64,000 bases of DNA from Streptosporangium sp. NBC_01755 (GTDB taxonomy: Bacteria; Actinomycetota; Actinomycetes; Streptosporangiales; Streptosporangiaceae). The stretch covers positions 1,984,001 to 2,048,000 of the forward strand of contig NZ_CP109131.1 in NCBI RefSeq assembly GCF_035917995.1, read 5' to 3'. The notes under the pieces are model-generated. The model saw only the letters and a list, made by a program, of their open reading frames with translations. It was not told the origin of the DNA and ran no database searches. Positions 15,762 to 24,081 of the stretch are shown piece after piece (positions within the stretch are counted from its first letter, which is position 1; each line of letters opens with the position of its first letter). Both the position numbers and the translations under genes were made by a program.

Positions 15762-17351
15762 CTAGTCGGCCAGGTCGACCGAGCGACCGCTGTCGGCGCC
15801 GATCTCCGCACCGATCTGGTCGATCACCTCTGCCGGGATGGCGGTGTCTACGGTGAGCGCGATGAGGGCCTTGCCGCCCTTGACGTCGCGGGCCACCTGC
15901 ATCGAGGCGATGTTGATCGAGTGGTCGCCGAGGATGCGGCCGACCACGCCGACGACGCCGGGGCGGTCGGTGTAGGTGAAGAACGACAGGTGGTCGGTCG
16001 GCTCGATCTCCATCTGGTAGCCGTTGACCTCGACGATCTTCATGATCTGCCTCGGACCCGACAGGGTGCCGGAGACCGAGACCGCGCGGCCGTCGGCGAG
16101 GACGCCGCGGACCGTCACGACGTTGCGCCAGTCGGGGCTCTCGGTGCTGGTGACCAGCTCGACCGAGACGCCGCGGTCCTTGGCCAGCAGCGGGGCGTTG
16201 ACATAGGTGACGGAGTCCTCGACCACGTCCGTGAAGACGCCCTTGAGCGCGGCCAGCTCCAGTACGCGGACGTCGTGGGCGGCGATCTCGCCGCGCACCT
16301 CGACGTCGAGCTTGGTGGCGACCTCGCCCGCGAGGGCGGTGAACACCCGGCCGAGCTTCTCGGCCAGCGGCAGGCCCGGCTTGACGCCCTCGGCGACGGC
16401 GCCGCCCTGGACGTTGACCGCGTCGGGCACGAACTCCCCGGCCAGGGCGAGCTTCACGCTACGCGCCACCTGGGTGCCGGCCTTCTCCTGGGCCTCGTGG
16501 GTGGAGGCGCCCAGGTGCGGGGTGACGACCACCTGGTCGAGCTCGAAGAGCGGGCTGTCGGTGACCGGCTCCTTCGGGAACACGTCGATGCCGGCGCCGG
16601 CGACGCGGCCCTCCTTGATCGCGGAGTAGAGGGCGTTCTCGTCGATGATGCCGCCGCGGGCGACGTTGATGAGGCGGACGTTCGGCTTGACCGCGTGCAG
16701 CTCTCTGTCACCGATGAGACCGATGGTCTCCTTGGACTTGGGCAGGTGCACCGTGATGAAGTCGGCCTCGCGCAGGGCCTCCTCCAGCGAGACCAGGCGG
16801 ACGCCCATCTGCGCGGCGCGGGCCGGCTGCAGGTAGGGGTCGTAGGCGATCAGCTCGACGCCGAACGGCTGGAGGCGCTGCGCGACCAGCTGGCCGATCT
16901 TGCCGAGACCGAGGATGGCGACGACCTTCTCGTCGAGCTCCACGCCGGTGTACTTCGAGCGCTTCCACTCACCGCCCTTGAGTGCGGAGTGAGCCTGGGC
17001 GACGTTGCGGGCGGAGGCGAGGATCAGCGCGACGGTGTGCTCGGCGGCACTGGTGATGTTGGAGGTCGGCGCGTTGACGACCATGACGCCGGCCTTGGTG
17101 GCGGCCTCCACGTCGACGTTGTCCAGGCCGACACCGGCGCGGGCGACGACGCGGAGCCTGGGCGCGTGGGCGATCGCCTCTGCGTCGACCTGCGTGGCGC
17201 TGCGCACGATGAGCGCGTCCACGTCGGCGAGCGCGGGCAGGAACTGGGCACGGTCGGCGCCGTCGGCGTGGCGGACTTCGAAGTCCGCGCCCAGGACCGC
17301 GAGACCGGCCTCGGAAAGTTCCTCGGCGACCAGTACGACGGGCTTGTTCAC
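15762..17351 (-). CDS. serA: D-3-phosphoglycerate dehydrogenase
   Basis: 529 residues from GTG 17351, the long actinobacterial form. NAD-binding VVAILGLGKIGQLVAQRL, catalytic Arg in NVARGGIIDE, Glu in VFPKEPVTDSPLF, His in VVTPHLGASTHEAQEKAG. An intervening allosteric substrate-binding domain follows, then a C-terminal ACT domain (LSFFTYTDRPGVVGVVGRIL). It makes 3-phosphohydroxypyruvate, the first step of serine synthesis, and is feedback-controlled by serine through ACT in this family. The upstream frame to 17489 crosses a duplicated promoter-region sequence and is rejected as coding. Confidence 0.96.
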   Translation of the reverse strand: MNKPVVLVAEELSEAGLAVLGADFEVRHADGADRAQFLPALADVDALIVRSATQVDAEAIAHAPRLRVVARAGVGLDNVDVEAATKAGVMVVNAPTSNITSAAEHTVALILASARNVAQAHSALKGGEWKRSKYTGVELDEKVVAILGLGKIGQLVAQRLQPFGVELIAYDPYLQPARAAQMGVRLVSLEEALREADFITVHLPKSKETIGLIGDRELHAVKPNVRLINVARGGIIDENALYSAIKEGRVAGAGIDVFPKEPVTDSPLFELDQVVVTPHLGASTHEAQEKAGTQVARSVKLALAGEFVPDAVNVQGGAVAEGVKPGLPLAEKLGRVFTALAGEVATKLDVEVRGEIAAHDVRVLELAALKGVFTDVVEDSVTYVNAPLLAKDRGVSVELVTSTESPDWRNVVTVRGVLADGRAVSVSGTLSGPRQIMKIVEVNGYQMEIEPTDHLSFFTYTDRPGVVGVVGRILGDHSINIASMQVARDVKGGKALIALTVDTAIPAEVIDQIGAEIGADSGRSVDLAD

Positions 17352-17364
17352 AGGCTGGATCCTT

Positions 17365-17404
17365 ACTAGGCGGTGAGGGTGCACACTAGGCGGTGAGGGT
17401 GCAC
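17365..17404. repeat. Perfect 20-bp tandem duplication just upstream of serA
   Basis: ACTAGGCGGTGAGGGTGCAC occurs at 17365-17384 and again at 17385-17404, 14-53 bp before the serA GTG, so it lies in the leader or promoter. Confidence 0.9.
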
Positions 17405-17603
17405 GGACCTCACGTAGTCTATCGGCGCTTGTGAACCCATTCACGAGTGTCCCGAGATACGAGACGCGGCCGCCTCCATGATCCAGCACGCCGGTACCCG
17501 TCCTTGACGCATCTCATGCGGCCGAAATTCAAGTTGGTCTTGATCCTAAGAAAACTTCGCGATTACTCTGATAAGCCGTGGTTCACTACCTATCGTTCCT
17601 CAT

Positions 17604-18458
17604 ATGAGCATCGGGAACCCCGCTCTCGGCAACGTGCTCGCGCAGCACGGCGACCCGCACCGGCTGCTGGCGGCGCTTGCCGAATGGGGACTCCTGGTTG
17701 CCGTGCGACCCGACCGCTCCGTCGTGCTCGGCACGACGCAGGCCGGTGAGCGTGTTCTGCTGGGGTACACCTCGGCGGACACCTACGCGCGGCACCGTGG
17801 CAGCCACTCGCTGTCGGCGTGCGACGCCGACACTGTCCTCGACATCCAGCGGGTCACCGGCGTGCGGGAGATAGTGATCGACGCGGCAGGCCCAGCGGCC
17901 GCGGCCGTGCCGATCGAGGACCTCCAGCGCTACCTGCTCTCGAAGCGCAGCGGCCCCGCGCCCGCGCTGTCGAGCGCGGCGCCGACGGCGTACGCGACCG
18001 GGGCGATGGCCACGGTCTCGCGTCCCGCGCCGGCGCGCCCGCAGAGAACGCCGGTGCCCGCCTCACCCGCCCAGCCGTGGATCCCGGCGCCCCGGCCCCA
18101 CCTGTCGGGGCCGATGCAGTTGGTGGATCCCGGCTACCGGCGGTGCGAGCACCCGATCCTGCCCGCGCTGCGCGCCGCGATCTCGCACCTGCTCGTCGAC
18201 TACCCGCTCGTCCCTCACGTGTGGATCTCCGAGGCCAGGACCTCCTCCGGCGCGCCGGGAATCATGCTGCACGTGAAGGTGCACATGTCGGCGGCCGAGG
18301 ACGTGGTCAGGGACATCCATCGCGGGGTGCGCGCCCGGTTGCCGCAACTCGCCGCGAGCGAGGCGCCGATCCTGATGGCCAGGGTCGCCGACGCCCGCAG
18401 CGAGCAGCGGATGGTCGAACTGGGCGCCCACGTGGTCTGCGCCGACGTCACCGACTGA
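17604..18458 (+). CDS. SseB-like domain protein
   Basis: 284 residues. N-terminal ~100 residues resemble the SseB (enhanced serine sensitivity) fold: GNVLAQHGDPHRLLAALAEWGLLVAV, VLLGYTSADTYARH, ADTVLDIQRVTGVREIVIDAAGPA. A Pro/Ala-rich linker (about 120-175) follows, then a second alpha/beta domain (ILPALRAAISHLLVDYPLVPHVWISEAR ... VKVHMSAAEDVVRDIHRGV). Divergent from serA across 250 bp, which is suggestive because SseB was named for serine sensitivity, but a functional link is only inference. Confidence 0.65.
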   Translation: MSIGNPALGNVLAQHGDPHRLLAALAEWGLLVAVRPDRSVVLGTTQAGERVLLGYTSADTYARHRGSHSLSACDADTVLDIQRVTGVREIVIDAAGPAAAAVPIEDLQRYLLSKRSGPAPALSSAAPTAYATGAMATVSRPAPARPQRTPVPASPAQPWIPAPRPHLSGPMQLVDPGYRRCEHPILPALRAAISHLLVDYPLVPHVWISEARTSSGAPGIMLHVKVHMSAAEDVVRDIHRGVRARLPQLAASEAPILMARVADARSEQRMVELGAHVVCADVTD

Positions 18459-18479
18459 CGGCACCCCCACCACCACCAC

Positions 18480-18569
18480 CGCCGTCGACGCCTCGAACTC
18501 GGTGCGCAGCTGGTAGCCGTAGCGAGGTCCCTGACTCAGCAGGGCGAGTAGCCCCTGTCGGATCGCCAT
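18480..18569 (-). pseudogene. PadR-family regulator, N-terminal remnant
   Basis: From ATG 18569 the minus strand reads MAIRQGLLALLSQGPRYGYQ followed by LRTEFEAST, the canonical first helix-turn-helix segment of PadR repressors. It then loses all similarity and runs antisense into the SseB-like gene. Everything after about 28 residues (rest of the wing and the dimerisation helix) is missing, so this is a 3'-truncated relic. The palindromic operator-like site immediately upstream is intact. Confidence 0.75.
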
Positions 18570-18596
18570 GCATACTAAGTATGCATACCCGGTATG
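18570..18596. promoter_or_regulatory. PadR-type palindromic operator
   Basis: ATGCATACT-A-AGTATGCAT, a 19-bp near-perfect palindrome, overlaps the start of the PadR remnant and is followed by a further half site (GGTATGC). Self-regulated padR genes usually carry such ATGCA/TGCAT operators over their own promoter. Confidence 0.6.
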
Positions 18597-18657
18597 CTCC
18601 TTGCACGAGATTTACATATTCTGGACAGGTTCCGCCCCTGGGGCCGATACTCGGAGG

Positions 18658-19206
18658 ATGAGCTCGACGCATCCCCCGTCCCGCGCCTCCGACGGGGATC
18701 GCGATCGTGCGATCAACGAGCTCCGTGACCGTGCTGTCGAGGGGCATCTGTCGCACGACACGTTCCTCGGCCGCGTCGACATGGCCCTGCGCGCACGCAA
18801 CCAGGGCGAACTCGACAATCTTGTCGCCGACCTGCCGCAACGCGGCCGGTTCCGCCGCATGGTCACCGAGGTCGTCGCCTCTGCCTCCGACTTCACCAAG
18901 CGCGTGGAGTCGGCCTGGCGGCGCCCCAGGCTGCCCAGGCTGGCGCTACCCGCCGACGACCGGGCCCGCTACGTGGTGGGCAGGGGATCCGCCTGCGACC
19001 TGGTCCTCGCCGACCTGACCGTCTCCCGGGTGCACGCCGAACTCCGCCGCGACGCGGACGGCTGGGTCCTCGTCGACCTCGGCTCGCTGAACGGTACCCG
19101 GCTGAACGACTGGCGCCTGGTCGGCCCGGCGAAGGTCCGGCCGGGCGACGTCGTCTCCTTCGGCGACTGCGGCTTCCTGATGATCACGCCTCAGCTGCTG
19201 TCCTGA
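18658..19206 (+). CDS. DUF1707 + FHA domain protein
   Basis: 182 residues. Residues ~8-60 are a DUF1707 (SHOCT-like) module (RASDGDRDRAINELRDRAVEG; LRARNQGELDNLVADLP). Residues ~100-175 are a forkhead-associated domain with the phosphothreonine-binding signature: VVGRGSACDLVL, SRVHAEL, LGSLNGTRLND. FHA domains bind proteins phosphorylated by Ser/Thr kinases; one such kinase is at 61.9-63.2 kb. GGAGG touches the ATG directly, too close for a usual ribosome site. With TGGACA (18622) and GATACT (18646) upstream, the transcript may be leaderless. Confidence 0.88.
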   Translation: MSSTHPPSRASDGDRDRAINELRDRAVEGHLSHDTFLGRVDMALRARNQGELDNLVADLPQRGRFRRMVTEVVASASDFTKRVESAWRRPRLPRLALPADDRARYVVGRGSACDLVLADLTVSRVHAELRRDADGWVLVDLGSLNGTRLNDWRLVGPAKVRPGDVVSFGDCGFLMITPQLLS

Positions 19207-19516
19207 CCCCACGGCCAAAGCCGGGGGCCTGCGGCTCCTCAACGCTCACCGGGGCCAAAGCCCAAGGGCTTCCGGCGAACGCAAATGGTGATCAGCAGCG
19301 GGCCGACGAGACTCAGGAAGAGCGTGGTGGTCGCCGTAGGGTTTTCTCGGCAAATCACCTCCGATTTGGACCGGTGCATCACCGCCCCCAGACGCCTATG
19401 TGATCGCTCTGGTTTACCTGGAGCCCACAGTTAATGTCGGTAATTTGCTGACAAGACTGATCTGTCCCCGAAAGAATGCGGAACCGTCCAGCGTCTAACC
19501 AACTGGAGGAACCGAC
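19207..19516 (+). other. Intergenic region with possible promoter of the CAP protein
   Basis: 310 bp with no convincing gene. A minus-strand stretch (about 19255-19340) encodes a short hydrophobic segment followed by basic residues (VGPLLITICVRRKP) that could be a decayed membrane-protein C-terminus. GGAAC at about 19481 with GTCTAA shortly after lies just before the next gene, but the spacing is too short for a standard ECF promoter. Confidence 0.35.
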
Positions 19517-20377
19517 ATGCGCAGACCGCTAGGGGTACTGCTGTGCCTCGGGAGCCTGGCGGCCCTCAGCACGCCGATCGCCACGGCTAACGCCGCGAGC
19601 GCCCCCTTGGCCGAGTGCCGCGTGTACGCCGCCAAGCCGTACGTCACCGCGGCGGGACGGATCCAGGCGTCCGCCGCACGGCTGGGCTGCGACGACACCG
19701 CGCTGGTCCGCATCCGCATCAAGCGCGCCGTGGCCGGTGCCGACCCGGTCGTCAAGAGCGCCTCCCTGCGCGGGACCAACGGACGGGTGACCGTGAGGCT
19801 GTCGTGCGCCCCCGGCGTCTACTACTCCGTCGTCACCGACTACCGGGGCAATGTCAGCCGCTCCACGGCCGTCAGGCTCGCCTGCTCCCCCACGCCCACC
19901 CCGACCTCCACCGCCAAGCCGACACCGGCCCCTGTTCCCACCGCCACTCCCACCACCCCCGGCACCACGGCTCCCACACCCGCACCGGGAGGGTCCTCCA
20001 CCTCGGAGGAGGTGGTGCGCCTGACCAACGCCGAGCGGCAGAAGGGCGGCTGTGCTCCACTCGTCTCCGACCCCCAGCTGCGCTCGGCCGCGCAGGGCCA
20101 CTCCGCCGACATGGCGGCCAAGAACTACTTCAGCCACACCTCGGCGGACGGCAGGAACCTGACCGCCCGCATCAAGGCGAGCGGGTTCAGCCCGGTGCGA
20201 GCCTGGGCGGAGAACATCGCGATGGGCCAGCGCACCCCCGCCGAAGTGGTGCGGGCCTGGATGAACAGCTCCGGTCACCGAGCCAACATCATGAACTGCG
20301 GCTACACCCACCTCGGAGTGGGCGTGGCCAACAGCTCCCGTGGCATCTACTGGACCCAGAACTTCGCCAAGCACTGA
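19517..20377 (+). CDS. Secreted CAP (SCP/PR-1) domain protein
   Basis: 286 residues, ATG preceded by CTGGAGGAACC. Signal peptide 1-~27 (LGVLLCLGSLAALSTPIATANA). A small beta-domain with paired Cys (about 30-123) and a Thr/Pro linker (125-160) lead to a CAP domain (163-286): VVRLTNAERQKGGCAPL, FSHTSADGRNLTARI, AENIAMGQRTPAEVVRAWMNSSGHRANIM (CAP signature with the active-site-like His). Extracellular; function of bacterial CAP proteins is mostly unknown. Monocistronic. Confidence 0.9.
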   Translation: MRRPLGVLLCLGSLAALSTPIATANAASAPLAECRVYAAKPYVTAAGRIQASAARLGCDDTALVRIRIKRAVAGADPVVKSASLRGTNGRVTVRLSCAPGVYYSVVTDYRGNVSRSTAVRLACSPTPTPTSTAKPTPAPVPTATPTTPGTTAPTPAPGGSSTSEEVVRLTNAERQKGGCAPLVSDPQLRSAAQGHSADMAAKNYFSHTSADGRNLTARIKASGFSPVRAWAENIAMGQRTPAEVVRAWMNSSGHRANIMNCGYTHLGVGVANSSRGIYWTQNFAKH

Positions 20378-20400
20378 GCACCCACCGGGTACCGGATCCG

Positions 20401-20538
20401 GCCGGGCCCCAGGCCCTGGGCCCGGCCGGACTCCGCGTCCGACCGGCTCCCACGCCCCGGCCAGGGTATGGGAGCCGGTCGGCCATCCCCGTGAAAACGG
20501 CACGCGCCCCCGCGACGAGTTCACGTCGCGGGGGCGCG
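20401..20538. terminator. Three stacked hairpins between CAP gene and ilvC
   Basis: GGCCGGGCCC...GGGCCCGGCC (about 20400-20428), GACCGGCTCCCA...TGGGAGCCGGTC (about 20440-20481) and CGCCCCCGCGACG...CGTCGCGGGGGCG (about 20507-20538). The genes are convergent, so they serve both; the last is the likely ilvBNC operon terminator. Confidence 0.7.
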
Positions 20539-20569
20539 GGCCATACCGGGCGCCTGGCGCAGCCGGCTC

Positions 20570-21559
20570 CTACTTCAGCCAGCTCATCATCGGGCGGAGC
20601 TTGGCACCGGTCTTCTCGATCGGGTGCTCGGCGAGCTCCTCGCGGTAGGCGGTGAACCTCTTCTGACCGCTGTCGAACTCCTCCACCAGTTCCCTGGCGA
20701 ACTCACCGGACTGGATCTCGGCGAGGATGCGCTGCATCTCCTTCTTGGTCTCCTGCGTCACCACGCGCGGGCCACGGGAGTAGCCGCCGTACTCGGCAGT
20801 GTCGGAGACCGACCAGTACATCTTGTGGATGCCGCCCTCGTACATCAGGTCGACGATCAGCTTCATCTCGTGCAGGCACTCGAAGTAGGCGACCTCGGGC
20901 TGGTAGCCCGCCTCGATCAGGGTCTCGAAACCGGCCTTGATCAGCTCGGACACACCGCCGCAGAGCACGGCCTGCTCACCGAACAGGTCGGTCTCGGTCT
21001 CCTCCTTGAAGGTCGTCTTCAGCGCGCCGGCGCGAGTGCCGCCGATGCCCTTGGCGTAGGACAGGGCGAGGTCCAGGGCGTTCCCGCTGGCGTCCTTCTC
21101 CACCGCGACGAGGCACGGCACGCCGCGGCCCGCGGTGTACTGGCGGCGCACGAGGTGACCAGGGCCCTTGGGGGCGACCATGGCCACGTCCACACCCTCC
21201 GGCGCCTCGATGAGGCCGTAGCGGATGTTCAGGCCGTGCCCGAAGAAGAGCGCGTCGCCCTCGACCAGGTTCGGGGCCACGTGGTCGGCGTACAGGTGGC
21301 GCTGGATGTGGTCCGGCGCGAGAATCATGGTCAGGTCGGCCTCTTCGACGGCCTCCGAGGGCGTGAGCACCCGCAGGCCATCGGCCTCGGCCTTCTCCCG
21401 GCTCTTGGAACCCTCGGGCAGGCCGACCCGGACGTCCACGCCGGAGTCGCGCAGCGAGAGCGCGTGGGCGTGGCCCTGGCTGCCGTATCCCAGAACGGCG
21501 ACGTGCCGGCCCTGGATGATCGACAGGTCGGCCTGGTCGTCGTAGAAGATCTCAGTCAC
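20570..21559 (-). CDS. ilvC: Ketol-acid reductoisomerase
   Basis: 329 residues, class I KARI length. Rossmann [21 protein letters not shown] (NADPH), [15 protein letters not shown], and the metal-binding helices [16 protein letters not shown] and [19 protein letters not shown]. It converts acetolactate or acetohydroxybutyrate to dihydroxy acids in Val/Leu/Ile synthesis. Third gene of ilvB-ilvN-ilvC, 30 bp after ilvN. Confidence 0.97.
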   Translation of the reverse strand: MTEIFYDDQADLSIIQGRHVAVLGYGSQGHAHALSLRDSGVDVRVGLPEGSKSREKAEADGLRVLTPSEAVEEADLTMILAPDHIQRHLYADHVAPNLVEGDALFFGHGLNIRYGLIEAPEGVDVAMVAPKGPGHLVRRQYTAGRGVPCLVAVEKDASGNALDLALSYAKGIGGTRAGALKTTFKEETETDLFGEQAVLCGGVSELIKAGFETLIEAGYQPEVAYFECLHEMKLIVDLMYEGGIHKMYWSVSDTAEYGGYSRGPRVVTQETKKEMQRILAEIQSGEFARELVEEFDSGQKRFTAYREELAEHPIEKTGAKLRPMMSWLK

Positions 21560-21589
21560 TTGCTCAACCTTTCGGGTTTCTCATGTGCG

Positions 21590-22114
21590 TTATGCGGTCC
21601 GGTCCAGGGCCCGGAGAGAACGGTCGGTGATGGAACGGGCGCCGCGGCCGATGGCCACCATGCCCGACTGGACAAGCTCCTTGATACCGAACGGCTCAAG
21701 GACCTTGATGAAGGCCTGCAGCTTGTCCGGCGTGCCGGTGACCTCGATGGTCACCGCGTCCGAGGAGACGTCGACGCAGCGCGCCCGGAACAGGTTGACC
21801 AGCTCCAGCACGTTGGAGCGGTTGTCGGCGTCGGCACGCACCTTGATCAGTGTGAGCTCGCGCTGCACCGACTGCGCCGGGTCGAGCTCCACGATCTTCA
21901 GCACGTTGACGAGCTTGTTGAGCTGCTTGGTGACCTGCTCCAACGGCAGGTCGGCGACGCTGACCACGATGGTCATCCTGGAGATGTCCGCGTGCTCGGT
22001 CGGCCCGACCGCCAGCGAGTCGATGTTGAACCCCCTGCGGCTGAACAGCGCCGCGACGCGCGCGAGCACGCCGGGCTTGTTCTCCACCAGCACGGAGAGC
22101 GTGTGCCTGCTCAT
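21590..22114 (-). CDS. ilvN: Acetolactate synthase regulatory subunit
   Basis: 174 residues from ATG 22114, two bases after the ilvB stop. N-terminal ACT domain (HTLSVLVENKPGVLARVAALFSRRGFNIDSLAVG) that binds valine for feedback inhibition, then the second ACT-like dimerisation half (LTLIKVRADADNRSNVLELVNLFRA). Partner of IlvB. The long frame to 22414 is overlap with ilvB. Confidence 0.97.
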   Translation of the reverse strand: MSRHTLSVLVENKPGVLARVAALFSRRGFNIDSLAVGPTEHADISRMTIVVSVADLPLEQVTKQLNKLVNVLKIVELDPAQSVQRELTLIKVRADADNRSNVLELVNLFRARCVDVSSDAVTIEVTGTPDKLQAFIKVLEPFGIKELVQSGMVAIGRGARSITDRSLRALDRTA

Positions 22115-22116
22115 GC

Positions 22117-23853
22117 CTAGTCCTCGCTGTCCCAGACCGGCGCCATGTCGCGCGCGAACTTGATGTCGTCGTTGCTGGTCCCGGCCGCGACCATCGGCCA
22201 CACCATGGCGTCCTGATGCACCACGAAGTCGACCACCACCGGCACGTCGTTGATCTCCATGGCCTTCTTGATCGTCGCGTCCACGTCCTCGGGACGCTCG
22301 CACCGCAACCCCACACAACCGTAGGCCTCGGCGAGCTTGACGAAGTCGGGGATGCGGCGGACCGTCTGCAGGTCGGTGTTGGAGTAACGCTTGTTGTAGA
22401 ACAGCGTCTGCCACTGCCGGACCATGCCCAGGTTACCGTTGTTGATGATCGCGACCTTGATCGGCACACCCTCGATCGTGCAGGTGGCGAGCTCCTGATT
22501 GGTCATCTGGAAGCAGCCGTCACCGTCGATGGCCCAGACCGTGACGTCTGGCCGACCCATCTTGGCACCCATCGCCGCCGGGAGGGCGAAGCCCATGGTG
22601 CCCGCGCCGCCGGAGTTGATGAACGTGCCGGGGTTCTCGTAGCCGATGAACTGCGCGGCCCACATCTGGTGCTGGCCGACCCCGGCGGTGTAGATCGTGT
22701 CCGGGCCGACGAGCGCGCCCAGCCGCTCCATCACGTACTGCGGGGCGAGGGAGCCGTCCTCGAACTCGGTGTAGCCCAGCGGGTAGGTCGCCTTGTAGGC
22801 GTTGAGCGCCTTCCACCAGTCGGCGTAGTCGCCCGCGCGCCCCTCATTGCGCACCGCCGTGATCAGTTCGGAGATGACCTCCTTGCAGTCGCCCACGATC
22901 GGGACGTCCGCGTGCCGGTTCTTGGAGATCTCCGCCGGGTCGATGTCCGCATGGACGATCTTCGCGTACGGCGCGAAGCTCGACAGGTCGCCGGTGACGC
23001 GGTCGTCGAAGCGGACACCGAGCCCGATGATCAGGTCGGCCTTCTGTAGCGCGCCGACCGCCGACACCGAGCCGTGCATGCCGGGCATGCCCATGTGCTG
23101 CGGGTGGCTGTCGGGGAAGGTGCCCCGCGCCATCAGGGTGGTGACCACCGGGATGCCGGTCAACTCGGCGAACTCCAGCAGCTGTGCCGACGCCCCCGCC
23201 CGGTGCACGCCACCGCCCACGTAGAGCACGGGCCTGCCGGCGTTGGCGATGAGCTTGGCCGCCTCGCGGATCTGCTTGGAGTGCGGCCGGGTCACCGGCC
23301 GGTAGCCGGGCAGCTGCATGACGACCGGCCACTCGAAGGTCATCTTCGCCTGGAGCGCGTCCTTGGCGATGTCGACCAGCACCGGCCCCGGACGCCCGGT
23401 CGAGGCGATGTGGAATGCCTCCACGATCGTCCTGGGGATGTCGTTGGGGTCGGTGATCAGGAAGTTGTGCTTCGTGATCGGCATGGTGATGCCGGAGATG
23501 TCGGCTTCCTGGAAGGCGTCGGTGCCGATGGCGTGGCTGGCCACCTGGCCGGTGATCGCGACCATCGGGACCGAGTCCATGTAGGCGTCGGCGATCGGGG
23601 TGACCAGGTTGGTCGCGCCGGGACCGCTGGTGGCCATGCAGACCCCGACCTTGCCAGTGGCCTGCGCATAGCCCTGGGCCGCATGCCCCGCCCCCTGCTC
23701 GTGCCGTACAAGCACGTGCCGGACCTTGGTCGAGTCGTAGAGGGGATCATAGGCGGGGAGAATCGCGCCGCCCGGGATCCCGAACACAGTGTCGACCCCG
23801 ACGTGCTCCAGCGCCCTCACGAGGGCCTGGGCTCCTGTCATCTGTTCGGTCAT
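22117..23853 (-). CDS. ilvB: Acetolactate synthase catalytic subunit
   Basis: 578 residues from ATG 23853, with AAGGAACGAG upstream. ThDP-dependent enzyme: catalytic Glu in [18 protein letters not shown]/central domain, and the ThDP-Mg motif [15 protein letters not shown] ... [12 protein letters not shown]. It makes acetolactate (Val/Leu) and acetohydroxybutyrate (Ile). First structural gene of ilvBNC, governed by the leader peptide and terminator at 23889-24007. Confidence 0.97.
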   Translation of the reverse strand: MTEQMTGAQALVRALEHVGVDTVFGIPGGAILPAYDPLYDSTKVRHVLVRHEQGAGHAAQGYAQATGKVGVCMATSGPGATNLVTPIADAYMDSVPMVAITGQVASHAIGTDAFQEADISGITMPITKHNFLITDPNDIPRTIVEAFHIASTGRPGPVLVDIAKDALQAKMTFEWPVVMQLPGYRPVTRPHSKQIREAAKLIANAGRPVLYVGGGVHRAGASAQLLEFAELTGIPVVTTLMARGTFPDSHPQHMGMPGMHGSVSAVGALQKADLIIGLGVRFDDRVTGDLSSFAPYAKIVHADIDPAEISKNRHADVPIVGDCKEVISELITAVRNEGRAGDYADWWKALNAYKATYPLGYTEFEDGSLAPQYVMERLGALVGPDTIYTAGVGQHQMWAAQFIGYENPGTFINSGGAGTMGFALPAAMGAKMGRPDVTVWAIDGDGCFQMTNQELATCTIEGVPIKVAIINNGNLGMVRQWQTLFYNKRYSNTDLQTVRRIPDFVKLAEAYGCVGLRCERPEDVDATIKKAMEINDVPVVVDFVVHQDAMVWPMVAAGTSNDDIKFARDMAPVWDSED

Positions 23854-23888
23854 CGGCTCGTTCCTTGTGGCTGAACATGCTTGGTGGC

Positions 23889-23929
23889 ATAAAAAATGCC
23901 CCATTCCGCTTGATCGGCGGAGCTGGGGC
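23889..23929 (-). terminator. Intrinsic terminator (attenuator) of ilvBNC
   Basis: Minus strand: GCCCCAGCTCCGC / GCGGAATGGGGC hairpin followed by ATTTTTTAT, 36 bp upstream of the ilvB start. The preceding 13-bp stem (GGCGCGCAGGTCG with CGACCTGCGCGCC, 23930-23970) spans the end of the leader peptide gene. GAAGTACTTC in its loop (23942-23951) is complementary to AGTACTTC within the leader's Val-Leu codons (23974-23981), giving mutually exclusive folds. Confidence 0.82.
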
Positions 23930-23953
23930 GGCGCGCAGGTCGAAGTACTTCGC

Positions 23954-24007
23954 TCAGCGACCTGCGCGCCGGTGAAGTACTACGAGGATCCCACGGTCAA
24001 TCTGCAT
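23954..24007 (-). CDS. ilvB leader peptide, [17 protein letters not shown]
   Basis: 17-codon reading frame on the minus strand with GGTGGAGG a few bases before the ATG. It contains the control cluster Ile-Leu-Val-Val-Leu (ATC CTC GTA GTA CTT), i.e. codons for all three end products. Its stop lies inside the leader stem and is followed by the T-tailed terminator before ilvB. The layout is that of ribosome-mediated attenuation known for actinobacterial ilvB operons (for example Corynebacterium). A weak promoter, TTGACG then CAAGGT 17 bases on, lies just upstream. Confidence 0.85.
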   Translation of the reverse strand: MQIDRGILVVLHRRAGR

Positions 24008-24081
24008 GCCTCCACCTTGGCCGACGAAGTGCCCCCGCGTCAAATTCATGGGACACATATCTCAGAGTCCAAGATGTGAGG

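Noticed and set aside
20624-22120. 498-codon plus-strand frame over ilvC/ilvN
   Set aside because: Antisense shadow of two well-conserved genes.
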